Below are positions 25,852 through 33,543 of a DNA stretch of 39,558 nucleotides, in pieces. The DNA is from Treponema sp. UBA4692. Its GTDB lineage: Bacteria > Spirochaetota > Spirochaetia > Treponematales > Treponemataceae. Made by a program: the position numbers and the translations under genes. The notes beneath the pieces were generated by a model. The model made no database searches. It was not told the DNA's origin and saw only the letters and a list, made by a program, of their open reading frames with translations. The stretch is from positions 1 through 39,558 of the forward strand of contig DHKO01000053.1 in assembly GCA_002404895.1 (NCBI GenBank). The letters are read 5' to 3'. The first letter of the stretch is position 1. Each line of letters opens with the position of its first letter.

Positions 25852-26140
25852 TTTTGAACAAAGGATTCTGAATCTCCAATTCAAAATTTTAGATTTAGGA
25901 TTTGATTTTAGATTCAGGATTTCTTGCTTGGCTGTCAAAAAAGGCGCGCTAAAATTTTTCGAAAATCTGCTAAATGAATTCCACAGATTTTCAGCAAAAA
26001 TTCCGTGGCTTTAATTCCTAGTCAGAAATTCAAAATCTTCAACTAATTCTTTGAAACGGAATCAAGTTCAGAGCATAAAAAAAATTTGGCTTAGTTTTAA
26101 AGTTTGCGAGTTTTTTTTCATTTTTCTCTGATTTTTTTTC
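25852..26140. other. AT-rich intergenic region upstream of the first flaB
   Basis: No gene is visible. Short related segments occur near 25890-25920 (GATTTAGGATTTGATTTTAG). Several A/T tracts suggest intrinsic curvature upstream of the flagellin promoter. No clear rdgB terminator was found. Confidence 0.6.
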
Positions 26141-26168
26141 TAAAGTTTTTCATTCTGTCTGCCGAAAC
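26141..26168 (+). promoter_or_regulatory. candidate sigma-28 promoter of the first flaB
   Basis: TAAAGTTT at 26141-26148 and GCCGAAAC at 26161-26168 resemble the flagellar sigma-28 consensus TAAAGTTT-N11-GCCGATAA. The spacer is one base longer and the -10 differs at two positions. It implies a leader of about 155 bases. Confidence 0.6.
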
Positions 26169-26231
26169 TAACTAATGATGAACTATGAGCGTTTAAGTCT
26201 TCGTAGAAGAACGGCGCCCAAGCAAGTCAAA

Positions 26232-26280
26232 TGTAGAAGGAAACGGATGTAGCCTTGTAATACAGAAGTTTCCTTTTACA
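26232..26280 (+). promoter_or_regulatory. long hairpin in the first flaB leader
   Basis: Bases 26232-26244 pair with 26268-26280 (13 positions, one mismatch; core AAGGAAAC/GTTTCCTT). The loop begins GGATGT, similar to the end of the CsrA consensus, and contains a further TGTA/TACA pairing. Confidence 0.6.
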
Positions 26281-26282
26281 AA

Positions 26283-26322
26283 CAGATTGAAAAGGATTTC
26301 AGTCTGACACAATTTCCACGGA
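26283..26322 (+). promoter_or_regulatory. candidate CsrA sites at the first flaB start
   Basis: CAGATTGAAA (26283-26292) and TTTCAGTCTG (26297-26306) form a ten-base stem with one G-U pair, presenting AGGA (26293-26296) as the loop. A second GGA (26320-26322) is part of the Shine-Dalgarno sequence, 26 bases on. Paired GGA motifs, one in a hairpin loop and one at the ribosome-binding site, are the hallmark of CsrA-repressed leaders such as Bacillus hag. Confidence 0.6.
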
Positions 26323-26330
26323 GGAAAATT

Positions 26331-27191
26331 ATGGTCATCAATCACAACATGTCCGCAATGTTCGCCAACAGACAGCTTGGTGTAACAGGTCTCAGTCTTT
26401 CAAAAGACATGGAGAAACTCTCTTCAGGCGAAAAAATCAACCGTGCGGGAGACGACGCGTCAGGACTCGCAGTATCTGAAAAGATGCGCGGCCAGATTCG
26501 CGGCTTGAACCAGGCTTCACAGAACGCTCAGAATGGAATCAGCTTCATTCAGGTGACAGAAGGTTACTTGCAGGAAACAACTGACATCATGCAGAGAATC
26601 CGTGAGCTTTCAGTTCAGTCTTCAAACGGCATTTATTCAGATGAAGACCGTATGCAGATTCAGGTTGAAGTTTCACAGCTCGTTGCTGAAGTAGACCGCA
26701 TCGCTTCTCAGGCACAGTTCAACGGCATGAACATGCTCACAGGACGCTTTGCAGCTCAGGCTGGAGAAAACGCAGTAACAGGTTCTATGTGGTTCCACAT
26801 CGGCGCTAACATGGACCAGAGAATGCAGGTTTTCATCGGAACAATGACAGCGGCTGCTCTCGGCGTGCGCGAAACAGGATCTGAAAATGTTTTGAGTCTG
26901 GAATCTCCAGAATTGGCCAACCGCGCAATCGGTACTATTGACGAAGCTCTCAAAAAGATCAACAAACAGCGTGCAGACCTCGGCGCATATCAGAACCGTA
27001 TGGAATATGCAGTTAAAGGCTTGAACGTATCTGCTGAAAACCTCCAGGCATCAGAATCAAGAATCCGCGATGCTGACATGGCTAAGCAGATGGTTGAGTT
27101 CACAAAGGACCAGGTGCTTTCTCAGGCTGGAACAGCTATGCTTGCGCAGGCTAACTCACAGTCTCAGAACGTATTGTCTTTGCTCAGATAG
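26331..27191 (+). CDS. flaB: flagellin FlaB, first copy
   Basis: Core filament subunit of the periplasmic flagella, 286 residues. The N-terminal D0/D1 region is typical of spirochaetes (VINHNMSAMFANRQLG; INRAGDDASGLAVSEKMRGQ; SFIQVTEGYLQETTDIMQRI). The C-terminal helix region has RADLGAYQNRMEYA and ends MLAQANSQSQNVLSLLR. There is no D2/D3 insert, as usual for FlaB, and no signal peptide because export is by the flagellar type III system. GGAGG precedes the ATG. It has its own sigma-28-like promoter and structured leader, and its transcript probably ends at the hairpin at 27201-27240. It is closely similar to the second copy, diverging mostly in residues ~165-200. Confidence 0.97.
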   Translation: MVINHNMSAMFANRQLGVTGLSLSKDMEKLSSGEKINRAGDDASGLAVSEKMRGQIRGLNQASQNAQNGISFIQVTEGYLQETTDIMQRIRELSVQSSNGIYSDEDRMQIQVEVSQLVAEVDRIASQAQFNGMNMLTGRFAAQAGENAVTGSMWFHIGANMDQRMQVFIGTMTAAALGVRETGSENVLSLESPELANRAIGTIDEALKKINKQRADLGAYQNRMEYAVKGLNVSAENLQASESRIRDADMAKQMVEFTKDQVLSQAGTAMLAQANSQSQNVLSLLR

Positions 27192-27200
27192 TACATTATA

Positions 27201-27240
27201 ATTTTTGATGTCTTGATAATTTTTTCAGGACATCAAAAAT
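27201..27240 (+). terminator. hairpin after the first flaB
   Basis: ATTTTTGATGTC (27201-27212) pairs perfectly with GACATCAAAAAT (27229-27240) around a 16-base T-rich loop. The right arm is A-rich and no T-run follows, so on the + strand it may stabilise the mRNA end more than terminate. Confidence 0.5.
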
Positions 27241-27308
27241 TCGCGGTGATTTTTCGTTTTGCCTCTTTACAAATCCTTAAAATCATCTAGAATTCAAATA
27301 ACTCATTT

Positions 27309-27338
27309 TTGTGTAAAAATTAAATTTTTACATATAAC
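27309..27338 (+). promoter_or_regulatory. weak sigma-70-like promoter for the second flaB
   Basis: TTGTGT (27309-27314) and TATAAC (27333-27338) have 18-base spacing. No sigma-28 motif was found between the two flaB genes, so this is the best candidate, directly before the structured leader. Confidence 0.3.
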
Positions 27339-27530
27339 GGCGCAAGTTTAGCTACGCCTCAGTTCTTTGAAAAAAGCCGTCCATGTTTTTCTGTGACGGT
27401 GGAAATTGACTCTTAATGCAAGGTTAATGGTCAATTCCCACTGTAAAGGTCTAAACCCGCATCCGGGGGCGCAATAACCGGCTGCAGCCTGCACAGAAAA
27501 AAGGGAACATTACAACATGATGTTGAATTG
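27335..27530 (+). promoter_or_regulatory. long structured 5' leader of the second flaB
   Basis: This part of the 365-base gap between the flaB genes is far less AT-rich than its flanks and dense in complementary segments. GCCGTC (27376-27381) pairs with GACGGT (27395-27400), while the same GCCGT could pair with ACGGC at 27337-27341. Bases 27399-27410 pair with 27430-27441 (12 positions, one mismatch). GGCTGCAGCC (27480-27489) is a perfect palindrome, and CAACATGATGTTG lies at 27512-27524. Mutually exclusive pairings suggest a regulatory RNA. It matches no riboswitch consensus I know. Confidence 0.5.
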
Positions 27531-27556
27531 TTTTATTTATCATGGAGGGCACAAAT

Positions 27557-28411
27557 ATGGTAATTAATCACAACATGAGCTCAATGTATGCTAACCGCAC
27601 TTTGGGTGTAAACAGCGATCAGCTTGTAGGCAACATTGAAAGACTTAGTTCAGGAGAACGCATCAACAAAGCTGGAGATGACGCTTCAGGATTGGCAGTA
27701 TCTGAAAAGATGCGCAGCCAGATTCGCGGTTTGAATCAGGCTAACAGAAACATTCAGAACGGCGTTTCTTTTATCCAGTCAACAGAAGGATATTTGCAGG
27801 AAACTACAGACATTCTTCAGAGAATCCGCGAGCTTGCAGTTCAGTCAGCAAACGGAATCTATTCTGATGAAGACCGCATGCAGATTCAGGTTGAGGTTTC
27901 TCAGCTTGTAGCAGAGGTTGACCGCATCGCTTCTCAGGCTCAGTTCAACGGCATGAACACTCTTACAGGCGCTTTTGCTCAGGACTCAGCTTCTGGCCGC
28001 GTAATGATGTTCCAGGTTGGAGCAAATATGGATCAGCGTGTTCAGGCTTTCATTGGAACAATGACAGCTCAGGCGCTCGGTCTCAGAGGCGCGCAGGGTG
28101 AAGAAGGCGGAATCGGAATTTCGACACCAGATACAGCAAATATGGCTATCGGCTCAATCGACGAAGCTCTTAAAACAGTTTCAAAACAGAGAGCTGACCT
28201 CGGCGCTTATCAGAACCGCTTTGAGATGGCTGCAAACGGAGTTGCTGTTGCTGCTGAAAATCTTCAGGCAGCTGAATCACGCATCCGCGACACAGACATG
28301 GCTTCTGAAATGGTTGAATACACTAAGAACCAGATTCTTACAAAGTCTGGTACAGCAATGCTTGCACAGGCTAACTCACAGTCTCAGAACGTACTCGCAC
28401 TGCTTCGCTAG
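27557..28411 (+). CDS. flaB: flagellin FlaB, second copy
   Basis: A second core filament flagellin, 284 residues, with the same organisation as the first (VINHNMSSMYANRTLG, INKAGDDASGLAVSEKMRSQ, ending MLAQANSQSQNVLALLR). An in-frame ATG lies at 27542, but the ATG at 27557 is chosen. GGAGGG stands eight bases before it, and the usual flagellin N-terminus MVINHNM results. Differences from the first copy concentrate in the centre (SGRVMMFQVGANMDQRVQAF, LRGAQGEEGGIG). Spirochaetes commonly build one filament from several FlaB proteins in different proportions; separate promoters and leaders here would allow this. A strong hairpin follows at 28490. Confidence 0.97.
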   Translation: MVINHNMSSMYANRTLGVNSDQLVGNIERLSSGERINKAGDDASGLAVSEKMRSQIRGLNQANRNIQNGVSFIQSTEGYLQETTDILQRIRELAVQSANGIYSDEDRMQIQVEVSQLVAEVDRIASQAQFNGMNTLTGAFAQDSASGRVMMFQVGANMDQRVQAFIGTMTAQALGLRGAQGEEGGIGISTPDTANMAIGSIDEALKTVSKQRADLGAYQNRFEMAANGVAVAAENLQAAESRIRDTDMASEMVEYTKNQILTKSGTAMLAQANSQSQNVLALLR

Positions 28412-28489
28412 TTTTTTTACCAATAATAAAAATCGGATTTCTAGTCAAAAGAGACTTCTGGATGTTGTCTTTTACGGTTAGATAGACGT

Positions 28490-28528
28490 GAAGGAAAGGG
28501 GTGCGCCCCTCTTTCCTTCTTATTTTTC
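28490..28528 (+). terminator. terminator between flaB and flaG
   Basis: GAAGGAAAGGGG (28490-28501) pairs with CCCC-TC-TTTCCTTC (28506-28519), one small bulge, followed by TTATTTTTC. flaG starts 16 bases later, so partial read-through would give low flaG-fliD and high flaB expression. Confidence 0.7.
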
Positions 28529-28544
28529 AGGAGGAAAAAGCCCT

Positions 28545-28934
28545 ATGAATGTTATAAATTCAATCGGGCAGAATTTGGCAATGGATGGCCGCTTCAAAAA
28601 CAACTCCGGAAGAACAGCAACAGTCAGCATAAAATCTGCGGAAGCAGCAAGACCTGCAGAGACTCCAATGGCTGACGCTGCGCAAGTGGTCCAGAACATT
28701 ACCGAAAACATCGCCCAAGTAAAAGAAGATGTAAGGCAGCTGCAAAGACTGTCAGACGCTGTTATGGGACGAAAGGTCAAATTTTCTGTGAATCAGGAAT
28801 TGGATCAAGTTGTTGTTTCTATAATCGACCCGTCAACCGACAGAGTTATCAAGGAGATACCATCCCAAGATGTCCAAAAATTGAAAGTCCGAATCAGAAA
28901 GGCTATCGGTCTTCTGTTTGACGAGATGATTTAG
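28545..28934 (+). CDS. flaG: flagellar protein FlaG
   Basis: A 129-residue FlaG-family protein. The N-terminal half is disordered (Ser/Thr/Ala-rich). A coiled-coil (VVQNITENIAQVKEDVRQLQ) follows, then the conserved C-terminal FlaG core KFSVNQELDQVVVSIIDPST and DRVIKEIPSQDVQKL. FlaG affects filament length in other bacteria; its mechanism is unsettled. The ATG at 28545 is used because AGGAGG precedes it; the frame upstream runs through the terminator. fliD starts 33 bases after its stop, and flaG-fliD order is typical. Confidence 0.92.
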   Translation: MNVINSIGQNLAMDGRFKNNSGRTATVSIKSAEAARPAETPMADAAQVVQNITENIAQVKEDVRQLQRLSDAVMGRKVKFSVNQELDQVVVSIIDPSTDRVIKEIPSQDVQKLKVRIRKAIGLLFDEMI

Positions 28935-28967
28935 TTTGCGGCAAAGTAATCTGAGGGGATAATTACT

Positions 28968-31043
28968 ATGGCTGATATTTCAATACCTGGCGTCAGTGAC
29001 AAATATAAGACAAATGATTATATTGAAGCCCTGATGAAAAAAGAGCGTATTCCTCTCAATCATGAGCAGGAATCGCTTGACAGGTACAAAGAGCAGCAAA
29101 GCGCATGGAGAGACATGAACACAAGAATGTCGTCGCTCCGCACAAGCACAAAAAATCTCTACTCTTTTGAAAATCCTTTCAACAATAAACTTGCGACATC
29201 AACTGAAGAGAACGCAGTTACGGCAGAAGCCGGAAGAGAAGCGCCTTACGAGTCATTTAAAATCGACGTGATACAGGAAGCAAAGGCAGACCGTTTTCTG
29301 TCTGGAGAACTTTCAAAAAATTCAACAGTTCCAAAAGGAAAATACACGTTCCAAGTTGCGGACAAGACAATCACATTCAACTGGAAAGGCGGAAAGCTAA
29401 CAGATTTCATAAACTCCCTTAACAAAAGAAGCGCAAACACGCTCAAAGTTTCGCTCGTAGGCGTAAACGACTCAAAATCATCGCTTTTGATAGAATCTCT
29501 TAAAACCGGAAACGACAGCCGCCTTGTTTTCAAGGACGACGCCTTAAAATACGCGATTGAAAACAAAATCGTGGAAAAAAACAGGAAAGACATCACCGAA
29601 ATCGCCTCGTCTGTGGAAGAGTTTGAAAATCCGCCGGAAGAGCAGAAATTCCCGGAAATCGAGCAGATTGGAATGCCGACAATGACTATGGAGCAGATAA
29701 CGGCAGATGAGGACTCAAAAAAAATCATTGTTCCGCCGAGAAGCGGCTACAGCATAAAAATCGGCGACGAATTCAAGGCAGTTGACTCAGAACGGCTTGA
29801 ATTCACCTTTTCAACACAGGAAACGGAAGACATCACTGAAGAACTGAACATAAAGCGCACCACCCGCCCGGAACTTCCGGAAGCAGGAACTGCGACTTAC
29901 GAGACAATAACGATTGAAAACGAGCAGAGCGAGACGAATCTTCCGCCTGTTCCAGCAGAGCCGCTTGTTCCGATTTCAGGCGCGGCGGATTTCTATGTGC
30001 ATAACGCAGACGGAAGCGAGGAAAAAATCGACACAAGCAAATATGCAGCCGACGAAACAACTGGAGAAAAGACCGTCGGAATCTCGCTTAGGGATTATCC
30101 GAATATCGAAAGTCTCGTTGTCAGAAACCGAAACACAGGAACGCAAATTTCAGTTTCGCCAGTCTCGCTTTATGACGAGAAAAAAAATCTTGGCTACACG
30201 GCTGTAAATCCGATAAGCGAAGCCGGAGACGCAATCATAAAATATGAAGGAATCACAATCAGACGGCCGACAAACAAGATTGACGATGTTGTTCCGCACG
30301 TTACGCTGAATGTGAAACAGCCGACAGAAAAGACCGCCACAATCGACATCTCGCCTGACAAAGACTCGGCAAAAGACGCTTTGATAGAATTCGTCGGAAA
30401 ATACAATCAGGTTATGGCTGAAATCAATATTCTAAGCGACAACAAGCCTGAAGTCATTTCGGAGCTTGACTACCTTTCGCAAGACGAAAAAGATGCGGCG
30501 GAAAAGCAGCTTGGAATGTTTCAAGGAGATTTCTCTCTCACAAACGGAAAATCCTCTTTAAGGACGATTGTGACTGGAAGCTACCGCTGGGACGAGAACG
30601 CGACAATAACGATGCTAAACCAAATCGGAATTTCAAGCAGGGCTTCTGGAAGCTCAGGCGGCTATAACGCGTCTCAAATGCGCGGCTATCTTGAAATCGA
30701 CGAGAAAAAGCTCGACTCATCTCTTGAAAACGACCTTGACCAGATAAAAAATCTCTTCGGATATGACTCTGACGGCGACCTTGTGATTGACTCAGGAATC
30801 GGCTACGCGCTTGACAGGCAGCTTACAGCGTGGGTTCAGAGCGGCGGAATCATCGCGACAAAAAACAGGAATCTCGACACGCAGATAAAAACCTCGGAAT
30901 CAAAAATCAAAAGGCTGGAAACCCAAATCGCCTCGAAAGAAGCAAGCCTTAGAAGCAAGTACGGACAAATGGAAGGCACGCTCAACAGCCTGAACGCGCA
31001 ATCAAGCACAATCAGCAATTTTGCAAATAGCGGAAAACAGTAG
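28968..31043 (+). CDS. fliD: flagellar filament cap protein FliD
   Basis: Caps the growing filament and promotes flagellin insertion. The 691-residue protein has the FliD_N start (ISIPGVSDKYKTNDYIEALM, followed by a coiled-coil with RYKEQQSAWRDMNTRMSSLR). The central variable region is beta-rich (residues ~110-430; TPKDIT-type charged loops, many Glu/Thr/Pro). The FliD_C domain (IEFVGKYNQVMAEINILSDN; ITMLNQIGISSRA; LEIDEKKLDSSLENDLDQIK) ends with a heptad-rich coiled-coil (RLETQIASKEASLRSKYGQM). The central region is longer than in short FliD proteins of ~470 residues. GAGGGG upstream of the ATG fits. No fliS was recognised after it. Confidence 0.95.
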   Translation: MADISIPGVSDKYKTNDYIEALMKKERIPLNHEQESLDRYKEQQSAWRDMNTRMSSLRTSTKNLYSFENPFNNKLATSTEENAVTAEAGREAPYESFKIDVIQEAKADRFLSGELSKNSTVPKGKYTFQVADKTITFNWKGGKLTDFINSLNKRSANTLKVSLVGVNDSKSSLLIESLKTGNDSRLVFKDDALKYAIENKIVEKNRKDITEIASSVEEFENPPEEQKFPEIEQIGMPTMTMEQITADEDSKKIIVPPRSGYSIKIGDEFKAVDSERLEFTFSTQETEDITEELNIKRTTRPELPEAGTATYETITIENEQSETNLPPVPAEPLVPISGAADFYVHNADGSEEKIDTSKYAADETTGEKTVGISLRDYPNIESLVVRNRNTGTQISVSPVSLYDEKKNLGYTAVNPISEAGDAIIKYEGITIRRPTNKIDDVVPHVTLNVKQPTEKTATIDISPDKDSAKDALIEFVGKYNQVMAEINILSDNKPEVISELDYLSQDEKDAAEKQLGMFQGDFSLTNGKSSLRTIVTGSYRWDENATITMLNQIGISSRASGSSGGYNASQMRGYLEIDEKKLDSSLENDLDQIKNLFGYDSDGDLVIDSGIGYALDRQLTAWVQSGGIIATKNRNLDTQIKTSESKIKRLETQIASKEASLRSKYGQMEGTLNSLNAQSSTISNFANSGKQ

Positions 31044-31045
31044 TA

Positions 31046-31071
31046 TAATCATTCAAGGCAAATGCCGATAA
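31046..31071 (+). promoter_or_regulatory. candidate sigma-28 promoter after fliD
   Basis: GCCGATAA (31064-31071) is a perfect sigma-28 -10 element. TAAT (31046-31049) lies 14 bases before it, one less than ideal. It would transcribe the small protein and PilZ genes separately from fliD. Confidence 0.55.
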
Positions 31072-31110
31072 TTTCTATACAGAACTTTGGGCTTTTAGGA
31101 TGTGTAAACT

Positions 31111-31701
31111 ATGGAATTTTATGTAAACAACGAAAAAATCGACATACAACTTGAAGACGAGAAGACAATCGGCGATGTTTTAAAATCTTTTGAAGAAGAA
31201 TGTGAGAAAAACAACGCGACAACAATAAAAATTTCTCTAAATGGAAATGCAGTCGATGCGGCTAATTTCGATGAAATCTGCAAGAAGCCGGTTGAAGAAG
31301 CAGAAAAGCTTGAATTCATAACAATCTCGCAGGCAGACATTAAAAATATGTTTGTGCAGGAATCAAAAGACTGTGAAAGCCTTGCAGAGAAGATTCAGGA
31401 GCTTCCAGGCAAGCTTCAGGCTGGAAAAGACAAGGAAGCGAACGCTCTAATCACAGTTCTTGCGGACTTAATCGACAAATTCTGCCATACAGCGTCGCTT
31501 TCGGCGCTTTTTCCTGAAGCCTACGGAAATTTAAGGATTGACGGAAAGCCGCTCGGCGAATTCTTCTCAGATTTCTCGCAGATTTTGAATGATTTTGAAG
31601 GCGCAATCAGCTCAAAAGACACGGTTTTGATGGGCGACCTTGCCGAATACGAAATCAGCCCTCGCCTTAAGGCAATTTCTGATTCAATCAAGGACTTATA
31701 A
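31111..31701 (+). CDS. flagellar-locus protein with beta-grasp-like N-terminus and helical C-terminus
   Basis: A 196-residue acidic cytoplasmic protein; family not recognised. Residues 1-75 have the strand-helix-strand pattern of a ubiquitin/ThiS-like beta-grasp fold (MEFYVNNEKIDIQLEDEKTI, GDVLKSFEEECEKN, IKISLNGNAVDA, EKLEFITISQADI), but there is no C-terminal Gly-Gly. Residues ~80-196 are helical. It occupies the place where fliS stands in many bacteria, between fliD and later genes, and a helical secretion-chaperone function is conceivable; this is inference from position only. Its stop overlaps the start of the PilZ gene by one base (TAATG). Confidence 0.75.
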   Translation: MEFYVNNEKIDIQLEDEKTIGDVLKSFEEECEKNNATTIKISLNGNAVDAANFDEICKKPVEEAEKLEFITISQADIKNMFVQESKDCESLAEKIQELPGKLQAGKDKEANALITVLADLIDKFCHTASLSALFPEAYGNLRIDGKPLGEFFSDFSQILNDFEGAISSKDTVLMGDLAEYEISPRLKAISDSIKDL

Positions 31702-32795
31702 TGGGCGGAAACACAGGTTCAACAATTCTTGCAAGGCAGGAAGTGGGACAAAATATAGTCTCAATCGTCATAATCGTAGCAGTCGCTGTTTTTGGTGTTG
31801 TCTGCGCGTTTTTTGTGTCTAAAATTCTGTCGAAATATTTCAAGTCGGAAGCATATCTTGAAAAAAAGAAAAAACGCCCCACGACGCAAAAGGATTTTGC
31901 AGAAATCTCATCAGCATGCAGGCTTGAAAAAAACGAGAAAGAGGTTCTTTCGGACTTTTGCAGACGGAACAGAACGCCGAACATTATTTATCTCGTGAAA
32001 GATTTCAAGGCTTTTGATTCTCTTCTTAAAAAACTTTTCAAAGAATACGATTCTGCCTCAAACGAGAACGGAAAAACGTGCATTTTCTCGCTCAGAAAAA
32101 AAATTTTTGATGTCTACAACCAGAAATACGTGATAAAAAACACAAAGCTGCTTGATGTCGGAACAGGATTTGTCTACACGAAGGCAAAAGGATTCCATTA
32201 CCGGCTTGTGCTTGCGGAAAATCTCGCTGACGGAATGGTGATTGATATTCCTGACGAGCTGAATGTTGAGACAGACCTTCCAAAGCCGCTTGAAAAAATC
32301 TCTTTGGTTTTTGAGGCAAAAGACGGCGCTCCGTACACAATCGAGTCTCGCCTTGTGCGCTTTCAGCAGGGAAAGGACGGAACACAGCAGATAATCGCCG
32401 CCCACACAGACAAGATTGCAAATCTCCAGAAACGCGCGCAGCAGCGCTCAGATATCGATTTTCCATGCAAATTCAACTCGGTAAAAATCGAAATCGAGAA
32501 AAAGGGCAAGAAAGAACGAGAAGTCTTTAAAATCTCCGGGAAAGATTACGACGGAAAACTCGAAGACATCTCATCCGGCGGATGCAAGCTTTCAACAAGC
32601 CTTCCGATAAAAGCCGGCCAAAACATAAACATAAAAGGCCCGTTCAACAAAAAGCAGACGGATTCCGCAATTGGAGTCATAGTCAGGACAACAAAAAGAA
32701 GCGAGGACGTATTTGTTCTTCATATAAAATTCATAAAAATAGAACAGGCTGTCGCAAACAGAATCAATGCTATGGTAATCCATTATGATGATTGA
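31701..32795 (+). CDS. membrane-anchored PilZ-domain protein (c-di-GMP receptor candidate)
   Basis: A 364-residue protein. Residues 17-40 form one membrane segment (GQNIVSIVIIVAVAVFGVVC), followed by a basic stretch (KKKKR). Residues ~60-235 make a soluble domain of YcgR-N-like beta character. The C-terminal PilZ domain has both c-di-GMP motifs: R245-A-Q-Q-R249 and D289-I-S-S-G-G294, so ligand binding is likely. Located in the flagellar cluster and coupled to the preceding gene, it probably links c-di-GMP to motility, as PilZ proteins do in other flagellated bacteria. The ATG overlaps the upstream stop (TAATG). Confidence 0.9.
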   Translation: MGGNTGSTILARQEVGQNIVSIVIIVAVAVFGVVCAFFVSKILSKYFKSEAYLEKKKKRPTTQKDFAEISSACRLEKNEKEVLSDFCRRNRTPNIIYLVKDFKAFDSLLKKLFKEYDSASNENGKTCIFSLRKKIFDVYNQKYVIKNTKLLDVGTGFVYTKAKGFHYRLVLAENLADGMVIDIPDELNVETDLPKPLEKISLVFEAKDGAPYTIESRLVRFQQGKDGTQQIIAAHTDKIANLQKRAQQRSDIDFPCKFNSVKIEIEKKGKKEREVFKISGKDYDGKLEDISSGGCKLSTSLPIKAGQNINIKGPFNKKQTDSAIGVIVRTTKRSEDVFVLHIKFIKIEQAVANRINAMVIHYDD

Positions 32796-32839
32796 AATGG
32801 TTTTTACTGAAATTGAAAAGCAAATATAGGTTTTAACAT

Positions 32840-33112
32840 ATGCAAGTTTTAGGACTTTCAAGAATCGCAACTGATGACACATACATTTACTACAGAAGAA
32901 ATTATACGGCTTACGCGTCTTTGCAGATGCTCTCAAAAACGACTGAAATAAAAATCTCGTTCACGATTGAAATCGGGCCTTTGGGAGACAAAAATGTCTA
33001 CGTTGACATTGACCCTGCGGCCGATATTGATTATCCTTTGATTCCAGTAAAATCAGCCTTGAAGGCTTATATTCTAAAAATGGATAACGAAGGCAAATTA
33101 CCGTGCGCTTGA
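32840..33112 (+). CDS. small protein of unknown function before tsaE
   Basis: A 90-residue protein with no signal peptide. The centre is a strand-rich segment (TEIKISFTIEIGPLGDKNVY, VDIDPAADIDYP) and the end is basic-helical (VKSALKAYILKMDNEGK). I do not recognise a family. The start ATG at 32840 lacks a strong ribosome-binding site; an AGG lies upstream. Its stop overlaps the start region of tsaE by ten bases, so the two are translationally linked. The reading frame has codon use like its neighbours, supporting a real gene. Confidence 0.75.
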   Translation: MQVLGLSRIATDDTYIYYRRNYTAYASLQMLSKTTEIKISFTIEIGPLGDKNVYVDIDPAADIDYPLIPVKSALKAYILKMDNEGKLPCA

Positions 33113-33543
33113 ATTTTCAGACAAATTCCGCCGAGGAGACAATCGAGCTTGGAAAAAAAATCGGCTCTTTTCTAAAGGGCGGAGAAATTTTCGCGATGCA
33201 AGGAACTCTTGCGGCTGGCAAAACAACAATCACAAAAGGAATCGCTCAGGCTTTAGACATTAAGGACGAAATCACAAGCCCTACTTTCTGTCTGATTTCA
33301 GAATACGAGGGGAAAATTCCGCTTTATCATATGGATGTCTACAGGCTCAATGACGGCGAGGATTTTATAAATCTCGGCGCGGAAGACTTGATTTATGGAA
33401 AAGGCGTGAGCATTATCGAATGGAGCGAGAAAATCATGGAGGAGCTTCCAAAATCGACAATAATCCTGAAAATCGAGCCGGTTGAAGGAACAACTCAAAG
33501 AAAAATCGAAATTGAAAACTGGCCTTACGGGGAAATAAAATGA
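33103..33543 (+). CDS. tsaE: tRNA threonylcarbamoyladenosine ATPase TsaE
   Basis: ATPase that cycles the TsaBD complex during t6A37 modification of tRNA. Walker A is GTLAAGKTT (Lys40); bacterial TsaE usually reads GdLGAGKT, so one Gly is Ala here. The switch Thr (ITSPTFCLISEY), the Walker B-like MDVYRL and the IEWSEK motif are all present. The 146-residue length is normal. The start is GTG at 33103, overlapping the preceding stop; a TTG at 33109 is an alternative. The stop overlaps tsaB by four bases (ATGA), so the two partners of one complex are coupled. Confidence 0.94.
   Translation: MRLNFQTNSAEETIELGKKIGSFLKGGEIFAMQGTLAAGKTTITKGIAQALDIKDEITSPTFCLISEYEGKIPLYHMDVYRLNDGEDFINLGAEDLIYGKGVSIIEWSEKIMEELPKSTIILKIEPVEGTTQRKIEIENWPYGEIK

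Noticed and set aside
26098..26116. TAAAGTTT as a sigma-28 -35 box for flaB
   Set aside because: No GCCG element lies at the right distance downstream; the copy at 26141 does have one.
27335..27530. Known riboswitch, tmRNA or SRP RNA in the second flaB leader
   Set aside because: I compared it from memory with TPP, cobalamin, FMN, SAM and c-di-GMP-I consensus motifs and with tmRNA and SRP landmarks; none fits.
26331..28411. Two flaB genes as a mobile duplication
   Set aside because: Multiple flaB genes are normal in spirochaetes, and the copies have distinct leaders and diverged centres, with no insertion-sequence traces.
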